From Capnocytophaga canis (GTDB lineage Bacteria > Bacteroidota > Bacteroidia > Flavobacteriales > Flavobacteriaceae), in contig NZ_CDOI01000134.1 of the NCBI RefSeq assembly GCF_000827555.1, positions 35,396 through 99,395 on the forward strand: a DNA stretch of 64,000 nt, read 5' to 3'. The translations under genes were made by a program, and so were the position numbers. The notes under the pieces were generated by a model that was not told the origin of the DNA, made no database searches, and saw nothing but the letters and a program-made list of their open reading frames with translations. Every line of letters begins with the position of its first letter. Position 1 is the first letter of the stretch. Positions 1 to 9,347 of this stretch are shown here, piece after piece.

Positions 1-30
1 CATCCGAGCCCTTTATTAAGGCAATAAAAG

Positions 31-103
31 AGCGAAAAACGGGGTTCGAACCCGCGACCTCAACCTTGGCAAGGTTGCGCTCTACCAACTGAGCTATTTT
101 CGC
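31..103 (-). tRNA. tRNA-Gly (GCC anticodon)
   Basis: Read on the minus strand this 73-base segment folds as a cloverleaf. It has a 7-bp acceptor stem (GCGAAAA with TTTTCGC), a D-arm with AGCTCAGTTGGTAGAGC, an anticodon stem CAACC/GGTTG around the loop TTGCCAA, and a T-arm with the invariant TTCGAAC loop. The anticodon is GCC, so it decodes glycine. The 3' CCA is not encoded and must be added after transcription. The discriminator base is T. Confidence 0.95.
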
Positions 104-224
104 AAGAACAATATTTTTCAAAAGCAACCCCTAACTGATTGCGAGTGCAAAGATAACAACATTTTTTTACTTGGCAAATATTTTCTCTTTTTTTTGAAAA
201 ATATTTTTCTGTCTGAAAAGCATT

Positions 225-2012
225 TTACATTCTCTCAGGAACTTGTATCCCAAGCATTGCAAAAGCCAATGCAATAATCTCACTTATTTTTTTACAAAGC
301 GACACCCGAAACTCTCTTTTTGCTACATTTTCCTCTCCCAAAATGGATACATTCTGATAGAAAGAATTGAAATCTTTTACCAAATCATACACATAATTGG
401 CAATGACCGCAGGGCTGTACGAATCTGCTGCGTTTTGCACAACTTCGGGGAAAAGTGCCATATTTTTAAGAAGCGTTTTCTCCTTAGGGTGTAATTCTGA
501 AATTGAAAGACTTTCTGATTTTGAGATTTCTATTTCGTTGTATTTTCGTAAGATAGATTTAATTCGGGCATAAGTGTATTGCACAAAAGGACCTGTGTTG
601 CCTTGAAAGTCAATAGATTCTTTTGGGTCAAAAAGAATACGTTTTTTGGGGTCAACTTTCAAAATATAGTATTTCAGAGCTCCCAAACCGATGGTATGAT
701 ACAATTCCTTTTTCTGATTATTATCGTATCCGTCTAATTTGCCTAATTCTTGCGAAATTTCTTCAGCTGTTTGCTCCATTTCTGCAATTAAATCGTCGGC
801 ATCGACCACAGTTCCTTCACGACTTTTCATCTTTCCGCTTGGTAAATCCACCATTCCGTAACTCAAATGATACAGATTTTCAGCCCAATCAAAGCCTAAT
901 TTCTTCAGAATTAAAAACAAAACCTTGAAATGGTAATCTTGCTCATTTCCAACGGTATAAACCATTCCTTTTACGTCAGGATAATCTTTTACGCGTTGGG
1001 TTGCGGTACCAATATCTTGGGTAATGTACACCGAAGTTCCGTCAGAGCGAAGCACTAATTTTTCATCCAAACCATCAGCGGTTAAATCACACCAAACCGA
1101 GCCGTCTTCCTTCTTAAAGAAAACACCTTTTTGTAAGCCTTCTTCGATGATGTCTTTTCCTAATAAATATGTGTCACTTTCGTAGTAGTATGAATCGAAA
1201 TCGACACCTAAATTTTTGTAAGTAGTTGAAAATCCGTTGTAAACCCACTGATTCATTTCTTTCCAAAGGGAAATAACTTGCTCGTCTCCGGCCTCCCATT
1301 TTCGAAGCATTTCTTGTGCTTCCAAAAATATGGGTGCTTGTTTTTCAGCTTCTTCTTTGGTTTTTCCTTCTGAAATAAGTTGTTCAATTTCAGATTTATA
1401 CGCTTTATCGAAAGCTACATAGTAATTCCCGACAAGTTTATCGCCTTTAAGTCCTGAATTTTCAGGCGTTTCGCCATTGCCAAAACGTTGCCAAGCAATC
1501 ATTGATTTACAGATGTGTATCCCTCTGTCGTTGATTATCTGAGTTTTATATACTTTATGTCCGGCTGCTTTTAGAATTTCAGCGACTGAATATCCTAACA
1601 AGTTATTGCGAATATGCCCCAAGTGCAAGGGTTTGTTGGTGTTAGGTGATGAATATTCAACCATTATGGTCTTTTTGGAATTGGGCTTAGCCAAGCCAAA
1701 ATGGGTTTCGTTTTCTATACTTTTCAGAAAATCAATGTAATAAGAATCCGAAATTACTAAATTCAAAAATCCTTTGATTACATTGAAGCTCTCTACCTCT
1801 TTTACATTTTCTTGCAGAAAAGTCCCGATTTGTTGTCCAATTTGTTCAGGATTTCCTTTAATCTGACGTAACATCGGAAAAATTACAATAGTAATGTCGC
1901 CTTCAAACTCTTTTTTAGTCTGCTGAAGTTCAATGTTTTCGAGTTGAACACTAAAAAGTTGCTCAACAGCCTTTTGTGTATGTTGTTTTAAAATATCTTG
2001 TAGATCTAGCAT
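225..2012 (-). CDS. argS: Arginyl-tRNA synthetase
   Basis: Charges tRNA-Arg with arginine in the cytoplasm (class I synthetase). The N-terminal ~85 residues resemble the ArgS tRNA-recognition (Add-1) domain. The class I HIGH motif is present as HLGH at about residues 130-133 (context NKPLHLGHIRNN), and the KMSK-like loop is SGKMKSREG. The C-terminal ~120 residues form the helical anticodon-binding DALR domain (YDLVKDFNSFYQ) and end in the usual VPERM. I start at the ATG at 2012 (595 aa); a TTG four codons upstream is also in frame but less likely. A TACCTTTG box lies just upstream at 2041-2048. It is a monocistronic housekeeping gene next to tRNA-Gly. Confidence 0.97.
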   Translation of the reverse strand: MLDLQDILKQHTQKAVEQLFSVQLENIELQQTKKEFEGDITIVIFPMLRQIKGNPEQIGQQIGTFLQENVKEVESFNVIKGFLNLVISDSYYIDFLKSIENETHFGLAKPNSKKTIMVEYSSPNTNKPLHLGHIRNNLLGYSVAEILKAAGHKVYKTQIINDRGIHICKSMIAWQRFGNGETPENSGLKGDKLVGNYYVAFDKAYKSEIEQLISEGKTKEEAEKQAPIFLEAQEMLRKWEAGDEQVISLWKEMNQWVYNGFSTTYKNLGVDFDSYYYESDTYLLGKDIIEEGLQKGVFFKKEDGSVWCDLTADGLDEKLVLRSDGTSVYITQDIGTATQRVKDYPDVKGMVYTVGNEQDYHFKVLFLILKKLGFDWAENLYHLSYGMVDLPSGKMKSREGTVVDADDLIAEMEQTAEEISQELGKLDGYDNNQKKELYHTIGLGALKYYILKVDPKKRILFDPKESIDFQGNTGPFVQYTYARIKSILRKYNEIEISKSESLSISELHPKEKTLLKNMALFPEVVQNAADSYSPAVIANYVYDLVKDFNSFYQNVSILGEENVAKREFRVSLCKKISEIIALAFAMLGIQVPERM

Positions 2013-2040
2013 GGGTGTAAACAAAAATTAATTATGGAGG

Positions 2041-2048
2041 CAAAGGTA
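2041..2048 (-). promoter_or_regulatory. -7 box for argS
   Basis: Minus-strand TACCTTTG matches the Bacteroidota -7 consensus TAnnTTTG 28 bases before the argS ATG. No convincing TTG -33 element is seen at the expected distance. Confidence 0.5.
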
Positions 2049-2190
2049 ATGATTTTTAAGATATGATGCTTTGCCATATTTATAAAAATTACAATCGGTA
2101 GACTGAATGCTCAAAAGCATTTTTTTTCACTATTTCTGACTGACAACGATCATTTTTGTATATTTTGGATGCTTAAACGAAGAAACTAAG

Positions 2191-2215
2191 ATACGGAATT
2201 TTAAAAATTCTGTAT
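2191..2215. repeat. AT-rich inverted repeat between the OmpA-family gene and argS
   Basis: Arms ATACGGAATTT and AAATTCTGTAT pair with one G-T wobble around a very short loop. It lies in the 300-base gap downstream of the OmpA-family gene and could be a weak transcription stop, but no T-run follows on either strand. Nothing else recognisable is seen in 2049-2316. Confidence 0.35.
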
Positions 2216-2316
2216 ATTCCAAAACGCATAGATAACTCCGTATAAAAGTAATAGGTGTTTAAATTACTACAAACACAATGAATTAATAATCACATATTTT
2301 ATTTTCTTCTCTATTA

Positions 2317-4266
2317 TTACATTGAAATGATAATAAATTCACTTCTTCGGTTTGCCTGATGTTCTTCTTCTGAACACTTAACACCATTACCACAGTGATT
2401 GGTCAATTGAGTTTCTCCATAGCCTTTACCAGTTATACGTGATTTTTTGATACCGTGCTTCACCAACCATTTGATGGTTGATTTGGCTCGTCGGTCGGAG
2501 AGTGCCAAATTATACTTATCTGAACCACGACTATCCGTATGCAAACGAACATCAATTTTCATCGTAGGATACTCCTTCATTACATCCACGATTTTTGCCA
2601 ATTGTTCTGCAGCATCGGGGCGAATATCTGCTTTATCGTAATTGAAGTAAATATTGTCAATCTTCAAAACTTTTGCCAAGTCTGTTCCTTTTTCTATTTT
2701 TCGGCGTTCAATAGGTGTTAATGCAATTTCGTAGAATAGCTCGTCTTTTTCCTTAATGATAACTTCCTGTTTCTTAGGTATAAAACCTTGTTTTTCAGCG
2801 TTTATATTAAACGTACTTCCATTTGTACAATCAATCTCATATGCAAAAAAGAAATTCCCGTCAACATCAGAAAGCTTAGTTTCAATGGGTTTACCATCAG
2901 CATTTCGTAAAACTAGCCCTGCATCTTTGATAATTTCACGTGTAGTAGCATTTCTTACGATTCCTGAAATATTTTTTGTGCAACTGAAAGACACAGGTCT
3001 ATGTTCTTGAAAAGCATAAATATCATCTTTTCCTTTCCCTCCTACCCGATTGGATGTCAAGAATCCCACTTTTGTATCACTATCAATAACAAAACAGAAA
3101 TCATCCTTAGAGCTATTTGCTGGTGCACCTATGTTTACGGGTTTTGAAAAAGACCCATCTTCGTTTATTTTTACAGCAAAGATGTCTAACCCTCCTAATC
3201 CAGGATATCCATCAGATGAATAATAAAGAATGTTATCCTTACTTACAAAAGGGAAAGATTCCCGACCAGCAGTGTTTACTACATTGCCTAAATTTTCAGG
3301 TTTTCCATAGCCTCCTTTTTCAAGGCGTTCTACTCGGTAGATATCCGAAGCGCCGAACGAACCTCGCATATCCGAAGCAAAATAGAGATATTTCTCATCA
3401 GGACTCAATGCAGGATGTGCTACATTGTGAATATTGCTGTTGAATGGCATTTCCTTTTCCTTACTCCATTTTCCGTTTTTGTCTTTTGTGGATTTGAATA
3501 TTTTGAGTAAGACCGTATCATCGCCGTTGGTTTTTATCTTGTTGTTGAGGAAGTTGTTTCGTGTGAAATAGATTGTATTTCCATCTTTGGTAAAAACGGC
3601 TGTAGATTCATTGAATCGGGTGTTTATTTTGTTCATTTTTGAAACCTTGGAAACATTCATACAATCCCTCTTGGCCTCATATAAATCGTAGTAAGCATCA
3701 CCCGTCCATGTCGATTTTCCTTTGAAAAGGCCTGAACTTTTTGAAAATACAATCTTCTTACCGTAGAAAGCCGTTCCATATTCTGAATTTGGGGAATTTA
3801 TTTTCAATGGTTGTAATTCGAGTCGATTAGAGTTAAGCTCTATGTCTTTTCGATAGCCCCTATTTTTGTTAAAAATGACAGCTCTAGCGTCACTTTTACC
3901 AACCATAGCTACAAATTTATCCATTATCTTATCCGAATCTTCTAACTTTCCAACAGACTTTAGTGTTTGGGCATATCGATAATAATATTCCGATGATTTC
4001 TTATATTCCTCCTTAGAGAAAAGTTGTTCATACCAAATATTAGCACTCTCATAATCAGCATTATAGTAGTAAGCATTGCCTAAATTTTGTAATAAATCTT
4101 GGTTGACAAACCCCTTTTTAGCAATGCTTTCATATGCCTTTATCGCTCCTACGTAATCATAGTTTTTATAGAGTTTATGAGCTTTTATTAACTCTTTTGT
4201 CTGCGAAAACCCAAAAAACAGTGCACCAAAAAACACCAAAAGGGTTTTTAAAAATTTCATCTTCAT
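2317..4266 (-). CDS. TPR / PD40 / OmpA-family outer membrane protein
   Basis: Cell-envelope protein predicted to bind peptidoglycan from the outer membrane. It has a signal peptide (FLKTLLVFFGALFFGFSQ), then TPR-like repeats (about residues 20-120), then WD40-like PD40 beta-propeller repeats (for example NVAHPALSPDEKYLYFASD and FPFVSKDNILYYSSDG). A carboxypeptidase-regulatory-like segment follows (SGIVRNATTREIIKDAGLVL), then a C-terminal OmpA domain with NYDKADIRPDA and the NRRSEFIII ending. This architecture is common in Flavobacteriia and is often near T9SS components such as PorP-like or SprF-like proteins, none of which is adjacent here. The start at 4266 follows a GAGGAG ribosome-binding sequence; an upstream GTG is in frame. 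About 649 aa. Confidence 0.88.
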   Translation of the reverse strand: MKMKFLKTLLVFFGALFFGFSQTKELIKAHKLYKNYDYVGAIKAYESIAKKGFVNQDLLQNLGNAYYYNADYESANIWYEQLFSKEEYKKSSEYYYRYAQTLKSVGKLEDSDKIMDKFVAMVGKSDARAVIFNKNRGYRKDIELNSNRLELQPLKINSPNSEYGTAFYGKKIVFSKSSGLFKGKSTWTGDAYYDLYEAKRDCMNVSKVSKMNKINTRFNESTAVFTKDGNTIYFTRNNFLNNKIKTNGDDTVLLKIFKSTKDKNGKWSKEKEMPFNSNIHNVAHPALSPDEKYLYFASDMRGSFGASDIYRVERLEKGGYGKPENLGNVVNTAGRESFPFVSKDNILYYSSDGYPGLGGLDIFAVKINEDGSFSKPVNIGAPANSSKDDFCFVIDSDTKVGFLTSNRVGGKGKDDIYAFQEHRPVSFSCTKNISGIVRNATTREIIKDAGLVLRNADGKPIETKLSDVDGNFFFAYEIDCTNGSTFNINAEKQGFIPKKQEVIIKEKDELFYEIALTPIERRKIEKGTDLAKVLKIDNIYFNYDKADIRPDAAEQLAKIVDVMKEYPTMKIDVRLHTDSRGSDKYNLALSDRRAKSTIKWLVKHGIKKSRITGKGYGETQLTNHCGNGVKCSEEEHQANRRSEFIIISM

Positions 4267-4375
4267 AGTACTCCTCACAAATTTATTCCATAACTCTCAG
4301 GAAATAGCAATGGATATGTAATGCTATTCTTTATCTTCTCCCAACTCTCGCATTAAGTAACTTGAGAATCACCCG

Positions 4376-4383
4376 CAAATATA
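4376..4383 (-). promoter_or_regulatory. -7 box for the TPR/PD40/OmpA gene
   Basis: Minus-strand TATATTTG is a perfect TAnnTTTG element about 110 bases upstream of the start codon, implying a fairly long leader. The -33 element is not clear. Confidence 0.45.
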
Positions 4384-4585
4384 CGATTTTTTACATACAA
4401 ATGACTACTAAATATGCTAAAAACACAAGAAACTACCTCTATTTGCTGAGATTGCTCAGAAAATAAATTAACATTTAGTGTCAGAAATCTTAACAGACGT
4501 ATAAAATTATGCTTGGGAGCTGAATAAGCGTGTTAAAGTTTGTTATCGTTTTCTTTTTACTTTAACTTTTCGATAACATATAAAC

Positions 4586-4615
4586 TTGTGTATCAATACA
4601 AAAGATGTAATTTTG
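4586..4615 (+). promoter_or_regulatory. Promoter of the lysozyme-like gene
   Basis: TTG at 4586-4588, a 19-base spacer, then TAATTTTG at 4608-4615: a full match to the Bacteroidota sigma-ABfr promoter. It points at the gene starting at 4685. Confidence 0.7.
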
Positions 4616-4684
4616 CCGCCTGAAAATTTTAAGCAGTGTAATTTTACTACAAATTCACGATAAGTCTTAAATAAAATAGACAGA

Positions 4685-5326
4685 ATGATACAAAGTAAAA
4701 AGAAGTATTTATTTATGTTATTGGGGATGTTGAGCGTTTTACTAATGACCCTCACCATCATAGAAGTTAGTACTAAAAAAATTAGTATCCACAAGGATTT
4801 TATAGTGAAAGAACCTTTATTGGTTGTTATTCCCCCTGAGTCGGAGCTCAAAGAGCAAGTAACCCCTCCTTTTATTGGTAGAACATTTGTCGGATTCAAA
4901 GAGGCTTTAGCTTACAGAGAGTCAAGAGGCAATTATTTTGTAGTAAATCCGTTTGGATATATGGGTAAATACCAATTCGGGAAATCTGCATTACGATTCT
5001 ACGGAGTTACAGACACTTATGAATTTTTGAATTCTCCTGAGCAACAAGAACGATTGTTCACATTGAGTATAAAAAGAAACAAATGGGTTTTACGCGAAGA
5101 AATAGATCTTTTTGTGGGTAAGAAAATAAATGGCATAAACATCACAGAATCTGGGATTTTAGCGGCTGCCCATTTAGCAGGAGCGCAAAGTGTGAAACAA
5201 TACTTTAAACGTAAAGGTAATTACTCCTTCGCCGATGCTAACGGTACAACGCTACAAAACTATTTACGAAATTTTGCCGATTATGATGTGACAGATATAA
5301 TTCCAGAGGAAAGACCCAGATTCTGA
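4685..5326 (+). CDS. Exported lysozyme/transglycosylase-like protein
   Basis: Function not established. The first ~30 residues form a signal anchor (YLFMLLGMLSVLLMTLTII), so the rest faces the periplasm. From about residue 70 the sequence ALAYRESRGNY followed by NPFGYMGKYQFGKSAL looks like the active-site helix and following glycine-rich segment of goose-type/SLT lytic transglycosylases, where the Glu of RESRG would be the catalytic acid. A later ESGILAAAHLAGAQSVKQYF fits the fold. At 213 aa it is a compact single-domain enzyme. It is monocistronic with its own promoter. Inference: it trims peptidoglycan. Confidence 0.65.
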   Translation: MIQSKKKYLFMLLGMLSVLLMTLTIIEVSTKKISIHKDFIVKEPLLVVIPPESELKEQVTPPFIGRTFVGFKEALAYRESRGNYFVVNPFGYMGKYQFGKSALRFYGVTDTYEFLNSPEQQERLFTLSIKRNKWVLREEIDLFVGKKINGINITESGILAAAHLAGAQSVKQYFKRKGNYSFADANGTTLQNYLRNFADYDVTDIIPEERPRF

Positions 5327-5438
5327 TACATGTCTGCTAAAAATAGAACTATCCTATTTTAGGGTTCAATAGTAATTACATCAATTTGAAGTTGAGTTAC
5401 AACCATTTATCAAAACAGCATAAGGTACAAGAAAACAC

Positions 5439-6878
5439 TTAAAGATGAACAATAAACGTACTCCCCTTACCTACCTGTGATTGAATTTTGATAGATCCAT
5501 TTGCAGCTGTGATGATACTTTTGACCATGGCTAAGCCTAAACCTGTACCTCCTGTTTTGGTAGTAAATTGAGGTTCAAAAATTTTTTCTTGGTCAGCGGT
5601 TGGAATGCCTACACCATTGTCACTCACCGTAAGTTCTACTTGAAATTCTTTTTTACTCAGAGAAACAACAATCCTTGGATTTTCTTTGTTTTCAGTAGCT
5701 TGAATAGCATTTTTGACTAAATTAGTTACCACACGAACCAATTGATCTTTATCAAATAATAAAGAAATATGCTCATCGGTGGTAATGAAAGAAATATGTT
5801 TCGAATCAAAAATATCCAAGGTTCGTTTTACCACAGGAACAGCATTGAAAAACTCCTCTTGCTTCGCAGGCATATTAGTTAAGGCTGAAAATGCCGAAGA
5901 AATATTACTCAGAATATCAACTTGTTGAACGAGTGATTCGCAAAACTCATTGGTTTTATCCCTTACTTCGGGGTCATTAGGATCAAATCGACGTTGAAAA
6001 CTCTGTACGGAGAGTCGCATGGGAGTCAGCGGATTTTTGATTTCGTGGGCAACCTGTTTCGCCATTTCACGCCATGCTTGTTCCCGTTCGGATTTTGCCA
6101 ACAATACCTTACTACGTTCAATTTCGTCAATCATACTATTATAAGCCCCCACCAACTGTCCAATTTCAGTACTCGGTGATTTCAGTATGATTTTTTCATT
6201 ACGCTCCAGTAATCGAGTCTTCTCCAAACGATTCTCAATCGTTTTTAGGGATTTGGTAATATAACTCGAAATGAAATAAGCAAATCCTAAAGCTAACACC
6301 AATAAAGAAAAATAGACTAAAGATATATTATAAAGTGAGCCTTGGAGAGCTTTTTCATTAAATGTGTCGTCTTCAAAATGAGGAATGCTGAGTACTGCAA
6401 TGGGTTTGAATTGGAGATCCGTTACATAGGTGTAGGAATTTTGGTATCCCCTCCCATCTTCAAGATAATGATGTTCGGAAAGTCGTTTATTCAAAGTGGA
6501 GGCTAACTGTTTCAAAACAGGGGTGGGAATACTGAGCGTATCCTTACTATCAATTACAGCACGGGAACTTTTCAAAAGACTTCCATTAAGGTCGTATAAG
6601 TCAAAATTAACATTTAAAATATTGGCAATGTTGTATATAGATTCCCTAAAAATCAACGGAACATAAGCCGTTTCCACCGGATAAGTGGTTTGTGAAAGTA
6701 CATATTGGATTTGCGTTTTAATTTGATTTTCTTTGTCTATAAGCCGCTCAATATGATATTCTTCCGCCTGTTTTCGGTATTGGAACACCATTACAACCGC
6801 AATGGCAGCAAAAGCAATTACAACCAAAAAGGTCATACTCAAAAATATACGAAATCGAAGCGAATCTTTTTTTAACAT
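5439..6878 (-). CDS. NtrY-like sensor histidine kinase
   Basis: Membrane sensor kinase. One transmembrane helix lies near residues 10-32 and a second near 185-205 (YFSLLVLALGFAYFISSYI), with a periplasmic sensor region between them. A HAMP-like linker, a HisKA domain with the phospho-accepting histidine H278 (HEIKNPLTPMRLS), and a C-terminal HATPase domain follow (NLVKNAIQATE N-box, DNGVGIP, GTGLGLAMV). The HEIKNPLTP form of the H-box is typical of NtrY-type kinases. It lies 17 bases downstream of the SPOR-protein gene, so the two are probably co-transcribed. No response regulator is encoded in the window, so its partner is unknown. Confidence 0.88.
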   Translation of the reverse strand: MLKKDSLRFRIFLSMTFLVVIAFAAIAVVMVFQYRKQAEEYHIERLIDKENQIKTQIQYVLSQTTYPVETAYVPLIFRESIYNIANILNVNFDLYDLNGSLLKSSRAVIDSKDTLSIPTPVLKQLASTLNKRLSEHHYLEDGRGYQNSYTYVTDLQFKPIAVLSIPHFEDDTFNEKALQGSLYNISLVYFSLLVLALGFAYFISSYITKSLKTIENRLEKTRLLERNEKIILKSPSTEIGQLVGAYNSMIDEIERSKVLLAKSEREQAWREMAKQVAHEIKNPLTPMRLSVQSFQRRFDPNDPEVRDKTNEFCESLVQQVDILSNISSAFSALTNMPAKQEEFFNAVPVVKRTLDIFDSKHISFITTDEHISLLFDKDQLVRVVTNLVKNAIQATENKENPRIVVSLSKKEFQVELTVSDNGVGIPTADQEKIFEPQFTTKTGGTGLGLAMVKSIITAANGSIKIQSQVGKGSTFIVHL

Positions 6879-6895
6879 GCCTAAAAAGGAGTTAC

Positions 6896-7252
6896 CTATT
6901 TTTTAGGAGACATAACAAAGGCTGCGGGATATACCTTCCTTATCTCAATTAAGTTTTTTTCTGCTTCTAAACGAGTTCTGAAACTTCCTAAACGTACTTT
7001 GTAGTTTGGAGTTTCAAAAACTAAGAAAAGTGGCATCTTGTATTGCTCTTTAGCGGACTTCATAGTTTCGTTAGCTCCTGAAATAGTGCCGTTATAGATT
7101 TGAATTTGGAAAAGAACTTCGTTTTTTGCGACGTCTTTTTTCAGTTCCATTATTTCAGTAATATTATCATTTTGATTTACAACCACTTGCGAATAAGCAA
7201 ACGATACAAAAAATGCAAAAACAAACCCTAAAATATTTCTTTTCTGATTCAT
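6896..7252 (-). CDS. Small exported SPOR-domain protein
   Basis: A 118-residue protein with an N-terminal signal peptide (NILGFVFAFFVSFAYSQ). A short SPOR-like domain covers the rest (LFLVFETPNYKVRLGSFRTRLEAEKNL then IRKVYPAAFVMSPKK). SPOR domains bind denuded septal peptidoglycan glycans, so a role at the cell wall is likely. I use the ATG at 7252; a longer frame extending to 7315 would overlap the upstream gene and has no signal-peptide start. It sits between the YD-like gene and the kinase gene in one leftward transcription unit. Confidence 0.75.
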   Translation of the reverse strand: MNQKRNILGFVFAFFVSFAYSQVVVNQNDNITEIMELKKDVAKNEVLFQIQIYNGTISGANETMKSAKEQYKMPLFLVFETPNYKVRLGSFRTRLEAEKNLIEIRKVYPAAFVMSPKK

Positions 7253-7274
7253 AATTTCTGTAATATATTTTCCT

Positions 7275-8087
7275 CTAGTAATATTCAATTTTTTGTTCTG
7301 ATACGTAAATTTCACGTCCCTCTTTCGAGATAGTTTTCTTTATCCAATTTCCTTTTTTGTCATAAATATAGGAAGAGTTTGTCTGCTCAACCAATTTATT
7401 TTCAGCATCATAAGACAAAGAGGACGTTGGGTTATCATGTTTGTCATAGGTGTAGTTTATCTTAGCAACAAATTTACTTCCTCCTTCGAATTGACGTACC
7501 TCAGTAACATTTCCTTTTTTATCGTAAGAAAATAGTGTTTTGTACACTATATCTCCCTCAGGATTTAAAATAATTTCTTCGGTTTTGTTTCCTTTAGAAT
7601 CGTACACATATGTTTGTTTTTCAACACACATTTCATCTGTTAGACATAAATTTTTCTCTACCAAATTTCTCTTTTCATCATACAGATATTTGCCATATTG
7701 TACAGGCTGTTCTCCTTCAAAAGTAGTATCTTCAATCTTGTTTCCTTTGGCATCAAACACAGCAACTAACTTCATGTACATTTTTCCTTCTTCGGAAAAA
7801 CTGCGAATTTCAGTCTGATTCTTTTTTGAATCATAATCAAACTCTACTCGCATCATCTGTTTATTCTGTGCGTCAAATGCATTAATTTCCGTCACAAAAC
7901 CCTCGTTTGTGAATGATGTTTTGAACGAAGAAGAAGCCTGACTGTTTTCTATAGAACGTTCAATGGAAATAACCGATTTCACTTTACCTTTAAGTTTCGC
8001 AGTCTGCCAATGAGTTTCTTTAGGTTGTGCTAACGCTAAAGCAATTCCGTTGACGAGAAACACCAATAGAAGCGTGATTTTTTTCAT
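7275..8087 (-). CDS. Exported YD/RHS-like repeat protein of unknown function
   Basis: A 270-residue protein with a signal peptide (ITLLLVFLVNGIALALAQ) and at least six imperfect repeats of about 25 residues built on a Y-D-x-K-G-N core (for example FDYDSKKNQTEIRSF, YVYDSKGNKTEEIIL, FSYDKKGNVTEVRQF). These resemble the YD repeats of RHS proteins and form beta-rich scaffolds, but the protein is far too short to be an RHS toxin and lacks a C-terminal toxin domain. Probably the first gene of a unit with the SPOR protein and histidine kinase (22-base gap to the former). The specific role is unknown. Confidence 0.75.
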   Translation of the reverse strand: MKKITLLLVFLVNGIALALAQPKETHWQTAKLKGKVKSVISIERSIENSQASSSFKTSFTNEGFVTEINAFDAQNKQMMRVEFDYDSKKNQTEIRSFSEEGKMYMKLVAVFDAKGNKIEDTTFEGEQPVQYGKYLYDEKRNLVEKNLCLTDEMCVEKQTYVYDSKGNKTEEIILNPEGDIVYKTLFSYDKKGNVTEVRQFEGGSKFVAKINYTYDKHDNPTSSLSYDAENKLVEQTNSSYIYDKKGNWIKKTISKEGREIYVSEQKIEYY

Positions 8088-8106
8088 AGTTTTTTAGTAT
8101 TTTAGG

Positions 8107-8114
8107 CAAAAATA
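8107..8114 (-). promoter_or_regulatory. -7 box for the YD-like/SPOR/kinase unit
   Basis: Minus-strand TATTTTTG lies about 20 bases upstream of the YD-like start codon and fits TAnnTTTG. The -33 region is not convincing. Confidence 0.45.
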
Positions 8115-8206
8115 CAAATTATTTTCAAATTTGAGATTGTTTTTTTATAAATCTTCAGAGAATAAATATTCTTAAAATTTCATTTGCTTAATGAAATTTT
8201 AATTCT

Positions 8207-8992
8207 CTATTTTTCCAATTGGTGTGGATGTTTCAACCCGTTAAAAGAATCTAAATCAGCCACTAAAGATCCTACACGTAAAGTAGCTTTGATGCGCAAT
8301 GGAACGCGATTTTTGTCATCCGAAATCCACATTGTGATACTCTCTTCTTCTTTAAACACACGCCCATCTTGAACTAACGGTCTAAAAATCATAGTATTTT
8401 GAGTTCCAAATTTAGTTTTTATCTTTTCTTTACCTAAGTAACGTAACTTGAATTTGAACACCTCATCATCATCAAAAATCAAATCCATCGCAATTTCCTC
8501 TCCCTTTTGGATATTACTAATCTTTGGATTACTTCGCAACTGATAAAAAGCTGAAATAACATCTTGAATATGTATTGGAACTGAAATTTCAGACAATTCT
8601 CCATTCTCCATATTTTTGATTTTCACTTTATTAACATCGTGATTAAAATCCATTTTTAGGTGCTTAGTGTACCCTCCTTCATAAATATTACGAATGAAAT
8701 GACGAGGTTTTCCATCACTGATACCAAAATAGCTTTCGTAGGTATCATCAACCTTAAAAAACACTCTTGCCAAACCCGTTGTAGCTCCTTTTCCTACAGA
8801 ATGAAACACCTTTTCTCCGTTGTAATCAGCTTCTTTAAGCAACAGAGTAGCCTCACTGGCGTTAAAAATTCCGTATTTCACCTTAAATTTTAGCCATTCA
8901 CCTCCTTTGAAAGGCAAATCATTATCTTGTGCAATCACCTGTGTTCCAAAAACAGGAAATAAAAAAAGGATATATAAAATTATTCTTTTCAT
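8207..8992 (-). CDS. DUF3108 domain-containing exported protein
   Basis: A 261-residue protein with a signal peptide (IILYILFLFPVFGTQVIAQ) followed by a DUF3108 domain over nearly all of the rest. The family shows a conserved start like FKGGEWLKFKVKYGIFNASEATLLL, a middle part with HFIRNIYEGGYTKHLKMDF, and an end such as ITMWISDDKNRVPLRIKA, all present here. The biochemical role of the family is not known; it is periplasmic or outer-membrane associated. It is the last gene before a divergent region and has its own -7 box at 9078-9085. Confidence 0.85.
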   Translation of the reverse strand: MKRIILYILFLFPVFGTQVIAQDNDLPFKGGEWLKFKVKYGIFNASEATLLLKEADYNGEKVFHSVGKGATTGLARVFFKVDDTYESYFGISDGKPRHFIRNIYEGGYTKHLKMDFNHDVNKVKIKNMENGELSEISVPIHIQDVISAFYQLRSNPKISNIQKGEEIAMDLIFDDDEVFKFKLRYLGKEKIKTKFGTQNTMIFRPLVQDGRVFKEEESITMWISDDKNRVPLRIKATLRVGSLVADLDSFNGLKHPHQLEK

Positions 8993-9347
8993 ATTGTATG
9001 TTTTTTTTAGTTTTATGTAAATTTATTCTCGACTCATGAACCTTTAACAATCATTATGCCATAAATTACTTCATTTGCAAAGATAGAAAAATATATTAAC
9101 TCACCACATACCCCCTGATAAGCAAAAAACTTTTAGTCCCATTTAGCTTACGAAATCCTTTATAATACGTAAATTTTGGAAGAATTTTATCTCTTTTCAA
9201 TGAAGGTTTTGAAATTCATCGTTATTTTTTTTCATAAAATAATTGCTTTTTTCCTAAAAAAATATTAATTTTATCCGCGAAAGTGTTTTTTATTTAAAAC
9301 ATTGAAAACCAACAAACATAGAATAAATATTAACCCATTAACCGCCT
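8993..9347. other. Divergent promoter region, DUF3108 gene / glgB
   Basis: 355 AT-rich bases. The leftward -7 box TATCTTTG lies at 9078-9085 (minus strand, no clear -33) and the rightward glgB promoter at 9243-9273. No coding or RNA feature is seen. Confidence 0.55.
9243..9273 (+). promoter_or_regulatory. Promoter of the glycogen cluster
   Basis: TTG at 9243-9245, a 20-base spacer, and TAATTTTA at 9266-9273 (one mismatch to TAnnTTTG). It lies 75 bases upstream of glgB. The next genes follow with no obvious intrinsic terminator, so it may drive much of the cluster. Confidence 0.5.

Larger units (their letters stand above)
4267..4684. other. Divergent intergenic region
   Basis: About 420 AT-rich bases between two divergently transcribed genes. 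It holds the leftward -7 box at 4376-4383 and the rightward promoter at 4586-4615. I see no other gene or RNA in it. Confidence 0.6.

Noticed and set aside
31..224. Integration site of a mobile island at tRNA-Gly
   Set aside because: No integrase gene and no partial copy of the tRNA 3' end were found; the neighbours are housekeeping genes.
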